A DNA stretch of 64,000 nt. Origin: Wenxinia marina DSM 24838 (GTDB lineage Bacteria; Pseudomonadota; Alphaproteobacteria; Rhodobacterales; Rhodobacteraceae). The notes beneath the pieces are model-generated. The model saw only the letters and a list, made by a program, of their open reading frames with translations. It searched no databases and was not told the origin of the DNA. Made by a program: the position numbers and the translations under genes. Location of the stretch: assembly GCF_000379485.1 (NCBI RefSeq), contig NZ_KB902278.1:1-64000 (forward strand), given 5' to 3'. Below are positions 7,111 to 15,651 of this stretch, one piece after another. Numbering within the stretch: the first letter of the stretch is position 1; each line of letters opens with the position of its first letter.

Positions 7111-8511
7111 TCAGCTGGCCCAGGGGCCGTGCTGGCCGCTTTCGCCGGTGTCGCGGCGGACGAATCCGTGCAGGCCGAAGAAGTCGCGCTGCCCCTGGAT
7201 CATGTCGGCGGTGCCGCGCGCGGTGCGGACCGTGTCGAACCACGCAAGGCCGGAGGCCAGCGCCGGCACGGCGATGCCGGCCGCCTGCGCCGCAATGACG
7301 ACCTCGCGCAGGGCGGGGGCCGCGGCCCTGACCTTGTCCGCGAAGAACGGCGCGAACAGCAGGTTGCGCGCCGGATCCTCGGCCAGCGCGTCGGCCATGT
7401 CGTTGAGCATGGCCGAGCGGATGATGCACCCGGCACGCCAGACCCTGGCGATCTCGGGCAGGGGCAGGGCCCAGCCGAACTCGTCGGAGGCGGCGTTGAT
7501 CATGGCGAAGCCCTGGGCGTAGCACATGATCTTGCCCGCCATCAGCGCCTGCTCGAGCGAATCGAGCGAGGGCGCGTTCGGCCCCATCGGCTGCGGACCG
7601 GCGCCGAACAGCTCTTCGCCCGTCGCGCGCATGTCCGCTTTCGCCGACAGGTTCCGCGCCGCGACCGCCGCCTCGATCGCCGGGATCGCGGCGCCGAGGT
7701 GCTGCGCCTCGACCGCTGTCCAGCGGCCGGTGCCCTTCTGGCCGGCCGAATCGGCGATGACGGTCAGCAGCGGCTCTCCGGTCCGGGCGTCGGTGGCGGC
7801 GGCGACCTTGGCGGAAATCTCGATCAGGTAGCTGGCGAGCGGTCCGTCGTTCCATTTCGCGAAGACGTCGGCGATCGCGTCGTAGCCCATCCCCATGCCG
7901 TCGCGCAGGATGCCGTAGGTCTCGGCGATCATCTGCATGTCGGCGTATTCGATGCCGTTGTGGACGGCCTTGACGAAGTGGCCGGCGCCCTTCTCGCCCA
8001 TCCAGGTGGCGCAGGGCGTGCCCTCGTAGTCGGCGGCGATGTCCTTCAGGATGTGCGCCACCCGGTCCCAGTACGCGCGCTCGCCGCCGCCCATGATCGA
8101 CGGCCCGTGCCGCGCACCTTCCTCGCCGCCCGAGACGCCGATGCCGAGGAACGGGCCGCCGCTGTCCGTCGCGCGGCGGCTGGTGTCGCGGAAGTTGGCG
8201 TTGCCGGCGTCGATGATGAGGTCGTCGGGGCCGAGGAGCGGCCGCAGCGCGGCGATCTGCTCGTCCACCGGGGCGCCCGCGGGGACCATCAGGATGATCG
8301 CCCGCGGCTCGGCCAGCGCGGCGACGAGGTCGGCGTGGGTCTCGGCCGGGACGATCCGCTCGGCCAGCGGACCGGCCTCCTGCACGAACGCCTCGGTGTG
8401 GGAATGGGTGCGGTTCCAGACCGCGACGCTGTGCCCCTTGTCGGCGATGTTCAGCGCGAGCGCCGAGCCCATCGTGCCGAGCCCCACCAGTCCGATCTCT
8501 GCCTTGGCCAT
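7111..8511 (-). CDS. gnd: 6-phosphogluconate dehydrogenase (decarboxylating)
   Basis: 466 aa, normal for the long form. It oxidises 6-phosphogluconate to ribulose-5-phosphate with NADP+ in the pentose phosphate pathway. The Rossmann motif GLVGLGTMG (7-15) opens the protein. The active-site segments GVSGGEEGARHGPSIM (125-140) and GAGHFVKAVHNGIEY (175-189, catalytic Lys and Glu) are intact, as is the C-terminal QRDFFGLHGF tail. The ATG has a strong GGGGAGG site upstream. It lies 71 nt downstream of the Kef antiporter gene on the same strand. Confidence 0.96.
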   Translation of the reverse strand: MAKAEIGLVGLGTMGSALALNIADKGHSVAVWNRTHSHTEAFVQEAGPLAERIVPAETHADLVAALAEPRAIILMVPAGAPVDEQIAALRPLLGPDDLIIDAGNANFRDTSRRATDSGGPFLGIGVSGGEEGARHGPSIMGGGERAYWDRVAHILKDIAADYEGTPCATWMGEKGAGHFVKAVHNGIEYADMQMIAETYGILRDGMGMGYDAIADVFAKWNDGPLASYLIEISAKVAAATDARTGEPLLTVIADSAGQKGTGRWTAVEAQHLGAAIPAIEAAVAARNLSAKADMRATGEELFGAGPQPMGPNAPSLDSLEQALMAGKIMCYAQGFAMINAASDEFGWALPLPEIARVWRAGCIIRSAMLNDMADALAEDPARNLLFAPFFADKVRAAAPALREVVIAAQAAGIAVPALASGLAWFDTVRTARGTADMIQGQRDFFGLHGFVRRDTGESGQHGPWAS

Positions 8512-8582
8512 GCGTTCGCCTCCCCTGCCTGCCGCCCGCGGACTAAACCGCAGGCGGCGACGGGGCACCACCCCCGTCGGCG

Positions 8583-10469
8583 TCAGCCGCCGCGGAAGTC
8601 CGCCGCCAGCCTCTCCTGATCCTCGGTGGTGTCGGTGGCGCCGGTCAACTCGGCCTCCCACTCGCGCATGATCTGGTTCACGCGGGCGACGTAGGGGGCG
8701 TTCTCCATCGCCGGGACGTTCGGGTCGTAGAGGTCGGACACCTCCACCATCGCGGCGCGGTCCTTGATCTCGAACGCGCGCGCCCGCGCCATCGCCTGCT
8801 CGTGCTTGTGGCCCAGCGCCTCGAGCGCGGAGCGCCCGGCGCGGATCGAGCTGTCGTAGGTCTCGCGGATGATGTCGCGGCAGCCGGCGTACCACAGCTC
8901 GTACACGTGGTGCCGGTTGCGGGCCCGGGCGATGACGTGGAGGTCCGGGTAGGCCTTGGTCACGTGTTCCACGATGCGCGTGGTCTCGTCCACGCCGTCG
9001 ATCGCGATGATGAGGAGGCGGGCGCGGGCGATGCCCGCGGCCTCCAGCAGGTCGGGCCGGGTGGCGTCGCCGAAATAGACCTTGAGCCCGAACTGGCGCA
9101 GCATCTCCAGCTGCTGGGCGCTGTAATCGACGACCACCGTCCGGTAGCCGTTGAGCCGCAGCATCCGGTTCACGATCCCGCCGAAGCGGCCGTGGCCGAG
9201 GATCAGCACGTCGCCCGTCTCGTCGATCTCGTCCGCCTCGCGCCGGCCGCCCGCGTACATCGGCGCCAGCACCCGGTCGTAGAGAATGAAGAGGAGCGGC
9301 GTCAGCAGCATCGACAGCGCGACGACCAGCAGCAGCCGGTCGGCGAGCGCGTCGGGCAGCACGCCCGCGCCGACGGTGAGGGCCAGCAGGACGAACCCGA
9401 ACTCGCCGGCCTGCGCGAGGCCGAGGGCGAACAGCCACCTGTCCGCCCCGCGCAGCCGGAAGGCCAGGCCGAGGACGCCGAGGACCGCGGCCTTCAGCGC
9501 CATCAGCCCGACCGTCAGGCCGAGGATCGGCAGGAGGTTGTCCCACATCAGCAGGAAGTCGATCCCGGCGCCGACCGTCATGAAGAACAGGCCGAGGAGC
9601 ATGCCCCGGAACGGGTCGATGTCGGCCTCCAGCTCGTGCCGGTACTCGCTGTTGGCGAGGACCACCCCGGCGAGGAAGGTGCCGAGGGCGGGCGACAGGC
9701 CGACGAGGCTCATCAGGAGCGCGATGCCGGTGACGATCAGGAGGGCGGCGGCGATGAACAGCTCGCGCAGGCGGGCGAGGGCGATGAAGCGGAAGAGCGG
9801 GCCGGTCAGGACCGCGCCGCCCACGACCACCGCGGCGATGGCGCCGAGCGTGACCAGCGCGGCGCCCCAGCCCGGCAGCCCCTCGACGAGGCTGAGGCCG
9901 GCGCCGTGGCCCGCGTCCGCCGCCCCGTGATCGCCCGCCTCCGCCCCGGCGTGGACACCGAAGGCGAGCAGCGGCATCAGCGCCAGCATCGGGATGACGG
10001 CGATGTCCTGCGTCAGCAGGACCGAGAACGAGGCCCGTCCGCCGTCGCTCTTCATGAGGCCCTTCTCGTTCAGCGTCTGCAGCACGATGGCGGTGGAGGA
10101 CAGCGCCAGGATCAGGCCTGTGGCGAGCGCCAGGTTCCACGCAAGCCCCAGCAGCATCGCGAGGCCCATCACCGCCGCCGCCGTCAGGACCACCTGCAGC
10201 CCGCCGAGGCCGAGCAGCTGCATCCGCATCTCCCACAGCCGCTTCGGCTCCAGCTCCAGCCCGACGAGGAACAGCATCATCACGACGCCGAACTCGGCGA
10301 AGTGCTGGATCGCCTCCACGTCCACGTGCAGCGCCGCGAGGATCGGCGACAGCGCGATCCCCGCAATCAGGTAGCCGAGGACCGACCCCAGCCCGAACCG
10401 CGTGGCGAGCGGCACCGCGGCGAGCCCCGCGGCGAGGAAGAGGACGGCGAGGAGGAGCGTCTGGGTCAT
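8583..10469 (-). CDS. Kef-type K+/H+ antiporter (CPA2 family) with RCK_N domain
   Basis: 628 aa. The N-terminal ~400 residues form about 12-13 membrane segments of the CPA2 antiporter fold. Segments LFLVGLELEPKRLW and SPALGTFLAGVVLANSEYRHELE are typical of KefB/KefC. A TrkA-N (RCK) nucleotide-binding domain follows, starting DVLILGHGRFGG. It exports K+ in exchange for H+ and is usually gated by glutathione adducts. A His/Asp/Gly-rich loop interrupts the membrane domain around residues 170-190. No KefF/KefG partner gene is adjacent. Confidence 0.92.
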   Translation of the reverse strand: MTQTLLLAVLFLAAGLAAVPLATRFGLGSVLGYLIAGIALSPILAALHVDVEAIQHFAEFGVVMMLFLVGLELEPKRLWEMRMQLLGLGGLQVVLTAAAVMGLAMLLGLAWNLALATGLILALSSTAIVLQTLNEKGLMKSDGGRASFSVLLTQDIAVIPMLALMPLLAFGVHAGAEAGDHGAADAGHGAGLSLVEGLPGWGAALVTLGAIAAVVVGGAVLTGPLFRFIALARLRELFIAAALLIVTGIALLMSLVGLSPALGTFLAGVVLANSEYRHELEADIDPFRGMLLGLFFMTVGAGIDFLLMWDNLLPILGLTVGLMALKAAVLGVLGLAFRLRGADRWLFALGLAQAGEFGFVLLALTVGAGVLPDALADRLLLVVALSMLLTPLLFILYDRVLAPMYAGGRREADEIDETGDVLILGHGRFGGIVNRMLRLNGYRTVVVDYSAQQLEMLRQFGLKVYFGDATRPDLLEAAGIARARLLIIAIDGVDETTRIVEHVTKAYPDLHVIARARNRHHVYELWYAGCRDIIRETYDSSIRAGRSALEALGHKHEQAMARARAFEIKDRAAMVEVSDLYDPNVPAMENAPYVARVNQIMREWEAELTGATDTTEDQERLAADFRGG

Positions 10470-10590
10470 GCGGGGGGCCTTCGGTCGGGACGCGATACCT
10501 TACGCGGACCCGCACGCCGGCGGGAAGCGCGTTCCGTACGGTCGCGGCCTTTGACGGGCCCGTGACTGGCCACGGGGCAGCGGGCGGCTA

Positions 10591-10615
10591 GTGTTGCCGC
10601 AACTGCCCGCAACAC
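10591..10615 (+). promoter_or_regulatory. Inverted repeat in the 5' leader of the YnjB-like gene
   Basis: GTGTTGC (10591-10597) and GCAACAC (10609-10615) form a perfect 7-bp inverted repeat with an 11-nt loop. A second, overlapping dyad GTTGCCGCAAC lies inside it. It ends 12 nt before the ATG of the downstream binding-protein gene. It may be an operator or a leader hairpin. No riboswitch consensus is recognisable. Confidence 0.35.
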
Positions 10616-10627
10616 CGGAACCCTCTC

Positions 10628-11845
10628 ATGCGCCTCGCCCTCTCCGCCCTTCTCCTCTTCACCGCCCTGCCGGCCGCCGCCGACACGGCCGACGGGGAGT
10701 CCCTTCTGGCGATGGACTGGGAGGGGATCGTGGCCGCGGCCGAGGGCGGCGAGGTCAACGTCTTCATGTGGGGCGGGGCTCAGAACATCAACGACTACGT
10801 CACCGGCTGGGTCGGCGACCGCCTGTCCGAGGAGTACGGCATCACTCTGAACCTCGTGCCGCTGACCGACACGTCCGACGCCGTGAACATCGTCCTCGGC
10901 GAGAAGGAGGCCGGTGCCGACGACACGGGCGCGGTCGACCTCATCTGGATCAACGGCGAGAACTTCCGCACCATGCGGCAGGGCGATCTCGTCTGGTGCG
11001 GCTGGACCGACGCGCTGCCGAACGACACGCTCGTCGACTGGGACAACCCCTCCATCGCCAACGATTTCGGCGTGCCGGTGGACGGCTGCGAGGCGCCCTG
11101 GTCCACGGCGCAGTTCGCCTTCGGCCACGACGAGGCGCGCACGCCCGAGCCGCCGCGGTCGATCCCGGAGCTGATCGAGTGGGTGCACGCCAACCCCGGC
11201 CGCTTCACCTACCCGGCGCCGCCCGACTTCAACGGCTCGGCCTTCGTGCGGCACGTCTTCTACCACGCAGCCGGTGGCCCCGACGCGCTGCTCGGCCCGT
11301 TCGACCAGGCGACCTTCGACGCGGCGGCGAAGGAGGCGTGGGCGATCCTGAACGATCTGGAGCCCGACCTGTGGCGCGAGGGAGAGACCTATCCGACCTC
11401 GATCACGCAGCTGCAGCAGATGTTCGCCAACTCCGAGGTCGACCTGATCTTCGACTACAACCCCTCGCAGTTCGGCGTGCTGGTCGAGAACGGCACGTTC
11501 CCGGCCACGGTCCGCAGCTATGGTCTGGACGGCGGGACGATCGGCAACACGAACTACCTGACGATCCCCTACAACTCGCCCAACAAGGCCGCCGCCCTCG
11601 TCGCGGTGAACCTCATGCTCTCGGCCGAAGCGCAGCTGGAGAAGGCGCGGCCGGACGTCTGGGGCGCGCCGCCGGCGATCGACCTGTCTCAGGTGCCGGA
11701 GGACATCCGCGCCGAGTTCGACGCGCTGCCGCAGCACCCCTCGGTCGTCCCGGCCGCCGAGCTGGCGGAGAGCGCCCTGCCCGAGCTGCAGGGCGAGTGG
11801 GTGTCGGCGATCGACGACGGCTGGCGCGAGAACGTCGGCCGCTGA
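10628..11845 (+). CDS. YnjB-like ABC transporter substrate-binding protein (orphan)
   Basis: 405 aa with a Sec signal peptide (MRLALSALLLFTALPAAADT). The mature part resembles the YnjB family: a VNVFMWGGAQNINDYV strand near the start, DLIWINGENFRTM around residue 115 and a C-terminal LSQVPEDIRAEFDALP segment. YnjB is the periplasmic component of the poorly characterised YnjBCD importer. Here no ynjC permease or ynjD ATPase follows; the next gene converges 3 nt after its stop. It must borrow a transporter encoded elsewhere or do something else. Confidence 0.85.
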   Translation: MRLALSALLLFTALPAAADTADGESLLAMDWEGIVAAAEGGEVNVFMWGGAQNINDYVTGWVGDRLSEEYGITLNLVPLTDTSDAVNIVLGEKEAGADDTGAVDLIWINGENFRTMRQGDLVWCGWTDALPNDTLVDWDNPSIANDFGVPVDGCEAPWSTAQFAFGHDEARTPEPPRSIPELIEWVHANPGRFTYPAPPDFNGSAFVRHVFYHAAGGPDALLGPFDQATFDAAAKEAWAILNDLEPDLWREGETYPTSITQLQQMFANSEVDLIFDYNPSQFGVLVENGTFPATVRSYGLDGGTIGNTNYLTIPYNSPNKAAALVAVNLMLSAEAQLEKARPDVWGAPPAIDLSQVPEDIRAEFDALPQHPSVVPAAELAESALPELQGEWVSAIDDGWRENVGR

Positions 11846-11848
11846 GGC

Positions 11849-12481
11849 CTAGCGGACGGGCAGGAGGAGGGCGTCGTCCAGCGTGCAGTCGCGGATGACG
11901 TCCGCCCCGCAGCGGCGGAACTCCAGATCGCGCGTCATGCAGACGCGCACCTCCTGGATCATCCCAGACCGACAGGTGACGGTCACTTCCGGCGGATCGA
12001 GGCCCGGATTGTCCGTGGTGAACGCCTCTTCCACCACCTCCGCCGGCAGCGTCACCTCGCGCTCCAGCCGTTCGAACACCTCTGGCCGCGTGACGCGTCC
12101 GTAGGCCTCGCGCGCCAGCGCGTAGTAGTCCGCCGGCGACAGCCCGCTGCAGACCCCGTGCTTGCGCCACTGGTGCCAGGCCGACCCGCCGGTCCCCATG
12201 ATGTCGGCCATGGCCCCCGTCATCCCGCGCGAGGGCGGCGCGAAGGAGGTCGCGCAATAGTCGGGCCAGCCCTCCTCGTACTGCGGCCACAGGCCGTGCA
12301 GCACCCAGCCGAAGCCCGCCCCGTCCGCGCACTGCTCGGACCCCTCGGCCTGGCCCTGCTGGCGGCACCAGGTCGGCGACCAGGACAGCGACAGGACGTA
12401 ATAGTCGAAGTCGCCGGCCGTCCCGTCCGCCCGGGCCGGGGCGGCGAGCGCCAGCAGCGCGGCGATTGCAGCGTATTTCAT
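11849..12481 (-). CDS. Secreted ribonuclease T2 family protein
   Basis: 210 aa with a signal peptide (about 1-18, cleavage after PARA). Both catalytic blocks are present: CAS I HGLWPQYEEG (62-71) and CAS II WHQWRKHGVC (102-111), with the His residues that carry out cyclising cleavage of RNA. Paired cysteines suggest disulfides, consistent with a periplasmic or extracellular location. The ATG at 12481 has GGAGGGAAGG upstream. The gene is divergent from trcR. Confidence 0.93.
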   Translation of the reverse strand: MKYAAIAALLALAAPARADGTAGDFDYYVLSLSWSPTWCRQQGQAEGSEQCADGAGFGWVLHGLWPQYEEGWPDYCATSFAPPSRGMTGAMADIMGTGGSAWHQWRKHGVCSGLSPADYYALAREAYGRVTRPEVFERLEREVTLPAEVVEEAFTTDNPGLDPPEVTVTCRSGMIQEVRVCMTRDLEFRRCGADVIRDCTLDDALLLPVR

Positions 12482-12505
12482 CCCTTCCCTCCGCGGGGTC
12501 ACGCG

Positions 12506-12533
12506 ACTATATAGCCGCCGAGTTCCCCGACAA
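12506..12533 (-). promoter_or_regulatory. Likely sigma-70 promoter of the RNase T2 gene
   Basis: On the minus strand TTGTCG (12533-12528) is followed after 16 nt by TATAGT (12511-12506), a close -10 match. The box lies 25 nt upstream of the RNase T2 start. Assigned by eye only. Confidence 0.4.
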
Positions 12534-12614
12534 CGTGAACTTGGTCCGGATGTCCCGGGCCGCCCGGTCCCGCCGGGCGCCGGGGAAGCCGTGCCGACGA
12601 CAGGAGACCCGCAC

Positions 12615-13400
12615 ATGTCCGACAGACCGCTCATGGCCAAGGCGACGGCCGTCTGGCTCGTCGACAACACCACGATGAGCTTCAAGCAGATCGCCGACTT
12701 CGTCGGGATGCACGAGCTCGAGATCCAGGGCATCGCCGACGGCGACGTGGCGCAGGGCGTGAAGGGCTTCGACCCGGTCGCCAACAACCAGCTCGACCAA
12801 TCCGAGATCGACAAGGCCGAGAAGGACCCGACCCACCGGCTGAAGCTGAAGTTCAACGCAGCCGCCGTGGGCGAGGAGAAGCGCCGCGGGCCGCGCTACA
12901 CGCCGCTGTCGAAGCGGCAGGACCGCCCCGCCTCGATCCTGTGGCTGGTCAAGTTCCACCCCGAGCTGACCGACGCGCAGATCTCCAGGCTGGTCGGCAC
13001 CACCAAGCCGACGATCCAGTCGATCCGCGAGCGGACGCACTGGAACATCGGCAACATCGACCCGATCGACCCGGTCGCGCTGGGCCTGTGCAAGCAGTCC
13101 GAGCTGGACGCCGCCGTGCAGAAGGCCGCGGCCAAGAAGGCGCGCGAGGGCGGCGTGATGTCCGACGACGAGCGGCGCAAGCTGGTCTCGACCGAGCAGT
13201 CGCTGGGCATGCCGGCCGAGCCGCGCATCCCGACCGCGATCTCGGGGCTCGAGACCTTCTCGCTGACCGATTCGGGCGAGGACCCGCGCGGGCCGGAGGG
13301 CGACGAGGAAGAGGATCTGCGCGACGTGTCGGACGCGGACAGCTTCTTCAACCTGCCGAACGACTCGGGCGACGACGAGGACGAGGACGACCGCCGCTGA
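12615..13400 (+). CDS. trcR: TrcR, cell cycle transcriptional regulator (DUF1013)
   Basis: 261 aa. It is recognised as the alphaproteobacterial DUF1013/TrcR family. Two helix-turn-helix-like blocks are visible: MSFKQIADFVGMHELEI near residue 20 and LTDAQISRLVGTTKPTIQ near 118. The C-terminus is very acidic (DEEEDLRD, DDEDEDD). TrcR was characterised in Caulobacter as part of CtrA-linked cell cycle control; the role here is inferred by family. ATG 12615 with GGAGA 8 nt upstream is chosen over GTG 12591. A strong hairpin follows the stop. Confidence 0.9.
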   Translation: MSDRPLMAKATAVWLVDNTTMSFKQIADFVGMHELEIQGIADGDVAQGVKGFDPVANNQLDQSEIDKAEKDPTHRLKLKFNAAAVGEEKRRGPRYTPLSKRQDRPASILWLVKFHPELTDAQISRLVGTTKPTIQSIRERTHWNIGNIDPIDPVALGLCKQSELDAAVQKAAAKKAREGGVMSDDERRKLVSTEQSLGMPAEPRIPTAISGLETFSLTDSGEDPRGPEGDEEEDLRDVSDADSFFNLPNDSGDDEDEDDRR

Positions 13401-13410
13401 GGCGCGGGGC

Positions 13411-13430
13411 GGCGGGCCGGACGGCCCGCC
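13411..13430. terminator. Hairpin between trcR and the convergent methyltransferase gene
   Basis: GGCGGGCC-GGAC-GGCCCGCC gives a perfect 8-bp stem with a 4-nt loop, 11 nt after the trcR stop. There is no T-run, so it is either a GC-rich bidirectional terminator or an mRNA end protector. Confidence 0.6.
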
Positions 13431-13452
13431 CCCTCCCTGTCGCCGGCGCCGG

Positions 13453-14070
13453 TCAGCGGCGCCGCGCGACGAGGTAGCGGGCGTTCTTCGCTGCCCCGAA
13501 CGTGGTGTCGTCCACGACCTCGAATCCCGCCCGCTCCACTTCCGACCGCAGCTGCGCGGCGCTGAAGAAGGTCGCCCGCGGCGCCTTGCCGAACCGGCGC
13601 ATCAGCGGCAGCACGAGGCGGATCCCGAAGAACATGTCGCCGAGGCAGGGCGTCTTCGAGATGAAGAGGCCGCCGGACCCCACCTGCGTGCGGATATGCG
13701 CGAGCGCCGGCGCCAGCGGCCCCGACAGATGCAGCAGGTTGAACGCCACCACCGCATCGAACGGCGCGCCTGGAACGTCGGCGTCGGCCGGCAGGGCGAG
13801 GTGTTCGACGTTGGAGATGCCCTCGGCCGCCTGCCGCTCCGTCGCGATCCGGATCATCTGCGGCGCGATGTCAGTGGCGGTGACGTGGGCGACCGACGAC
13901 GCCAGCCGCCGCGCCGTGCCGCCGGTGCCGCAACCGAGCTCGAGGATGCGGTCGGTCGGCGCGAGGTGCCCCGCCGTCCGCTCCAGCGTCGCCTCGTAGG
14001 CGTCGGGATCGGCGATGGGTCGCGCGGCATACTTGTCGGCGATCCTGTCCCAGAAGGCGGCGTCGGTCAT
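13453..14070 (-). CDS. Class I SAM-dependent methyltransferase (methyltransferase type 11)
   Basis: 205 aa. It has the Rossmann-type SAM site ILELGCGTGGTARRL (42-56), acidic motif II in TATDIAPQMI and FDAVVAFNLLHL for motif IV. The substrate is unknown. Families with this layout include ubiquinone/menaquinone-type and small-molecule methyltransferases. The C-terminal FEVVDDTTFGAAKNARYLVARR resembles roseobacter methyltransferases without an assigned role. It is a single gene, convergent with trcR. Confidence 0.85.
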   Translation of the reverse strand: MTDAAFWDRIADKYAARPIADPDAYEATLERTAGHLAPTDRILELGCGTGGTARRLASSVAHVTATDIAPQMIRIATERQAAEGISNVEHLALPADADVPGAPFDAVVAFNLLHLSGPLAPALAHIRTQVGSGGLFISKTPCLGDMFFGIRLVLPLMRRFGKAPRATFFSAAQLRSEVERAGFEVVDDTTFGAAKNARYLVARRR

Positions 14071-14381
14071 CGGCTTGTCCTTACTTAACGTCAGGGCTCT
14101 CCCTACACCAATCGCGCTCGCCGAAGAACTGCCTGGTGCCGCAAGGGGGAATGTGTCCCCCGCGCCCTCGCGGAGCCGGTCGAATGATGGGAGGTCGGCG
14201 CGCCGGCCCGACGATCGGATGCAGGCGAACCGGCGCCGAACGGGCGCAGCCGGAGGAGTCAGTCGGTTTGAGGATCAGGCTGGTCGCGCACCGCGACCTC
14301 CCCCGCCTCGCGCCGGGTGCATGTGGTGTTCGTGATGAACGCCGCCGTCGTCGGCGGCCTGATGGCGGATCCGCAGCGCGC
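14071..14381. other. 311-nt intergenic stretch between recR and the methyltransferase gene
   Basis: I see no protein gene or RNA gene. A perfect 6-bp hairpin (GGGGGA, loop ATGTG, TCCCCC) at 14145-14161 could end recR transcription on the minus strand. Small open frames here lack ribosome binding sites. Confidence 0.5.
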
Positions 14382-14975
14382 CTACAGCCCGCGCCGCGCC
14401 TTCAGCGCCGCGCTGATGGTGCCCTCGTCGAGGTAGTCGAGCTCGCCTCCCACCGGCACGCCCTGCGCCAGCGAGGTGACGGTCACGTCCGGCAGCCGGT
14501 CGGCGATGTAGTGGGTGGTGGTCTGGCCGTCGACCGTCGCGCCGAGCGCGAGAATCACCTCGGTCACGCCCTCGCTCGCCACACGATCGACGAGGCGCGG
14601 GATGCGCAGTTCGTCCGGTCCGATCGCGTCGAGCGCCGACAGCGTCCCGCCGAGCACGTGGTAGCGCCCCTTGAACACGCCCGCCCGCTCCATCGCCCAG
14701 AGGTCCGACACCTCCTCGACCACGCAGATCTGCCCGTTCGCCCGGCGCTCGTCGGCGCAGATCGCGCATTCGTCGGCGAGGCCGACATTGCCGCAGATCA
14801 CGCAGTCGCGGACGTTCTGGCCGGCGTCGCGCATCGCTTCGGCCAGCGGCAGCAGCAGCTGCCCGCGCTTGCCGAGGAGGTGCAGCACCGCGCGCCTGGC
14901 CGAGCGGGGGCCGAGGCCGGGCAGGCGGGCCATCAGCTCGATCAGCCGCTCAAGGCTCTCGGGGGCGGCGCTCAT
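14382..14975 (-). CDS. recR: RecR, recombination mediator protein
   Basis: 197 aa. It works with RecF/RecO to load RecA on gapped DNA. An N-terminal helix-hairpin-helix ([18 protein letters not shown]) is followed by a four-Cys zinc finger (CVICGN and CAIC, about 58-73) and a Toprim domain ([15 protein letters not shown], then [13 protein letters not shown]). The gene order dnaX, ybaB, recR on one strand is the classic bacterial arrangement. Confidence 0.96.
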   Translation of the reverse strand: MSAAPESLERLIELMARLPGLGPRSARRAVLHLLGKRGQLLLPLAEAMRDAGQNVRDCVICGNVGLADECAICADERRANGQICVVEEVSDLWAMERAGVFKGRYHVLGGTLSALDAIGPDELRIPRLVDRVASEGVTEVILALGATVDGQTTTHYIADRLPDVTVTSLAQGVPVGGELDYLDEGTISAALKARRGL

Positions 14976-15048
14976 GCCGCGGCCGAGCGCCCGGCGGCGC
15001 GGTCCGGCCGGTGCGTATTTGGGGACATGCGAAGCAGCAGGCAGCTCC

Positions 15049-15393
15049 TCAGAACGGCAGCTTCATGCCTGGCGGCAGGCCGAACTGCTCGCCCATCCGC
15101 GACATCTCGGCCTGCATCTTCTCGGCCGCGCGGGACTGCGCGTCGCGGATCGCGGCGAGGATCAGGTCCTCGACCACCTCCTTCTCGTCCGGCTGGAAGA
15201 TCGAGGGGTCGATGTCGAGCGCCGTCAGCTCGCCCTTCAGCGTCGCGGTCGCCTTCACCAGGCCCGCGCCGCTCTCGCCGGTCGCGGTCATCGTGTCGAA
15301 CCGCGCCTGCATCTCCTCCATCTTGCCCTGCATCTCCTGCGCGGCCTTCATCATCTTGGCCATGTCGCCGAAGCCGCCGAGTCCCTTGAACAT
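15049..15393 (-). CDS. YbaB/EbfC family nucleoid-associated protein
   Basis: 114 aa. A Met-rich helical start ([21 protein letters not shown]) is followed by the dimeric YbaB core with [21 protein letters not shown]. Members bind DNA as dimers and are encoded between dnaX and recR. AGGAGGAAA precedes the ATG at 15393. A longer upstream frame is proline-rich and unlikely to be translated. Confidence 0.95.
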   Translation of the reverse strand: MFKGLGGFGDMAKMMKAAQEMQGKMEEMQARFDTMTATGESGAGLVKATATLKGELTALDIDPSIFQPDEKEVVEDLILAAIRDAQSRAAEKMQAEMSRMGEQFGLPPGMKLPF

Positions 15394-15492
15394 CCGCTTT
15401 CCTCCTGTCGGGGGTTGCCTTCCGAGATACGGGCCGGGGGGCGGTGGATCAAGGCGCGTCGGCCCCGGGGGCACCGGGGGCACGATCGGGAG

Positions 15493-15599
15493 CCGGGCCC
15501 CGGCTCAGGGCCGGGGCGGGCATTCCCGCCGTGATACGGCTGCACCGAAGGCACCCCGGTGCCCCTCTCTCCACCCGCCCCGGGCCTGACCCGGGGCCT
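15493..15599. repeat. Inverted pair of REP-like GC palindromes (ybaB-dnaX gap)
   Basis: Unit 15493-15520 contains GGCCCCGGCTCAGGGCCGGG followed by GCGGG. Unit 15574-15599 is the opposite orientation: CCCGCCCC, GGGCCTGACCCGGGG, CC. Each is an imperfect palindrome with core CCCCGGGTCARGCCCGGGG; the GCGGG tail gives it polarity. The two face each other across 53 nt. The same family recurs at 19.7, 22.1 and 42.5-43.0 kb, always between genes. Confidence 0.8.
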
Positions 15600-15651
15600 C
15601 GCGCCGTCCGAGGCCCCCCGGACAATGCTGGGGGAACCTCTGCAAGCCCGC

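Noticed and set aside
7111-10515. A single 1134-codon minus frame spanning the Kef antiporter and gnd
   Set aside because: Only its last 466 codons (gnd from 8511) are protein-like; the rest is out-of-frame Kef sequence with Arg-rich composition.
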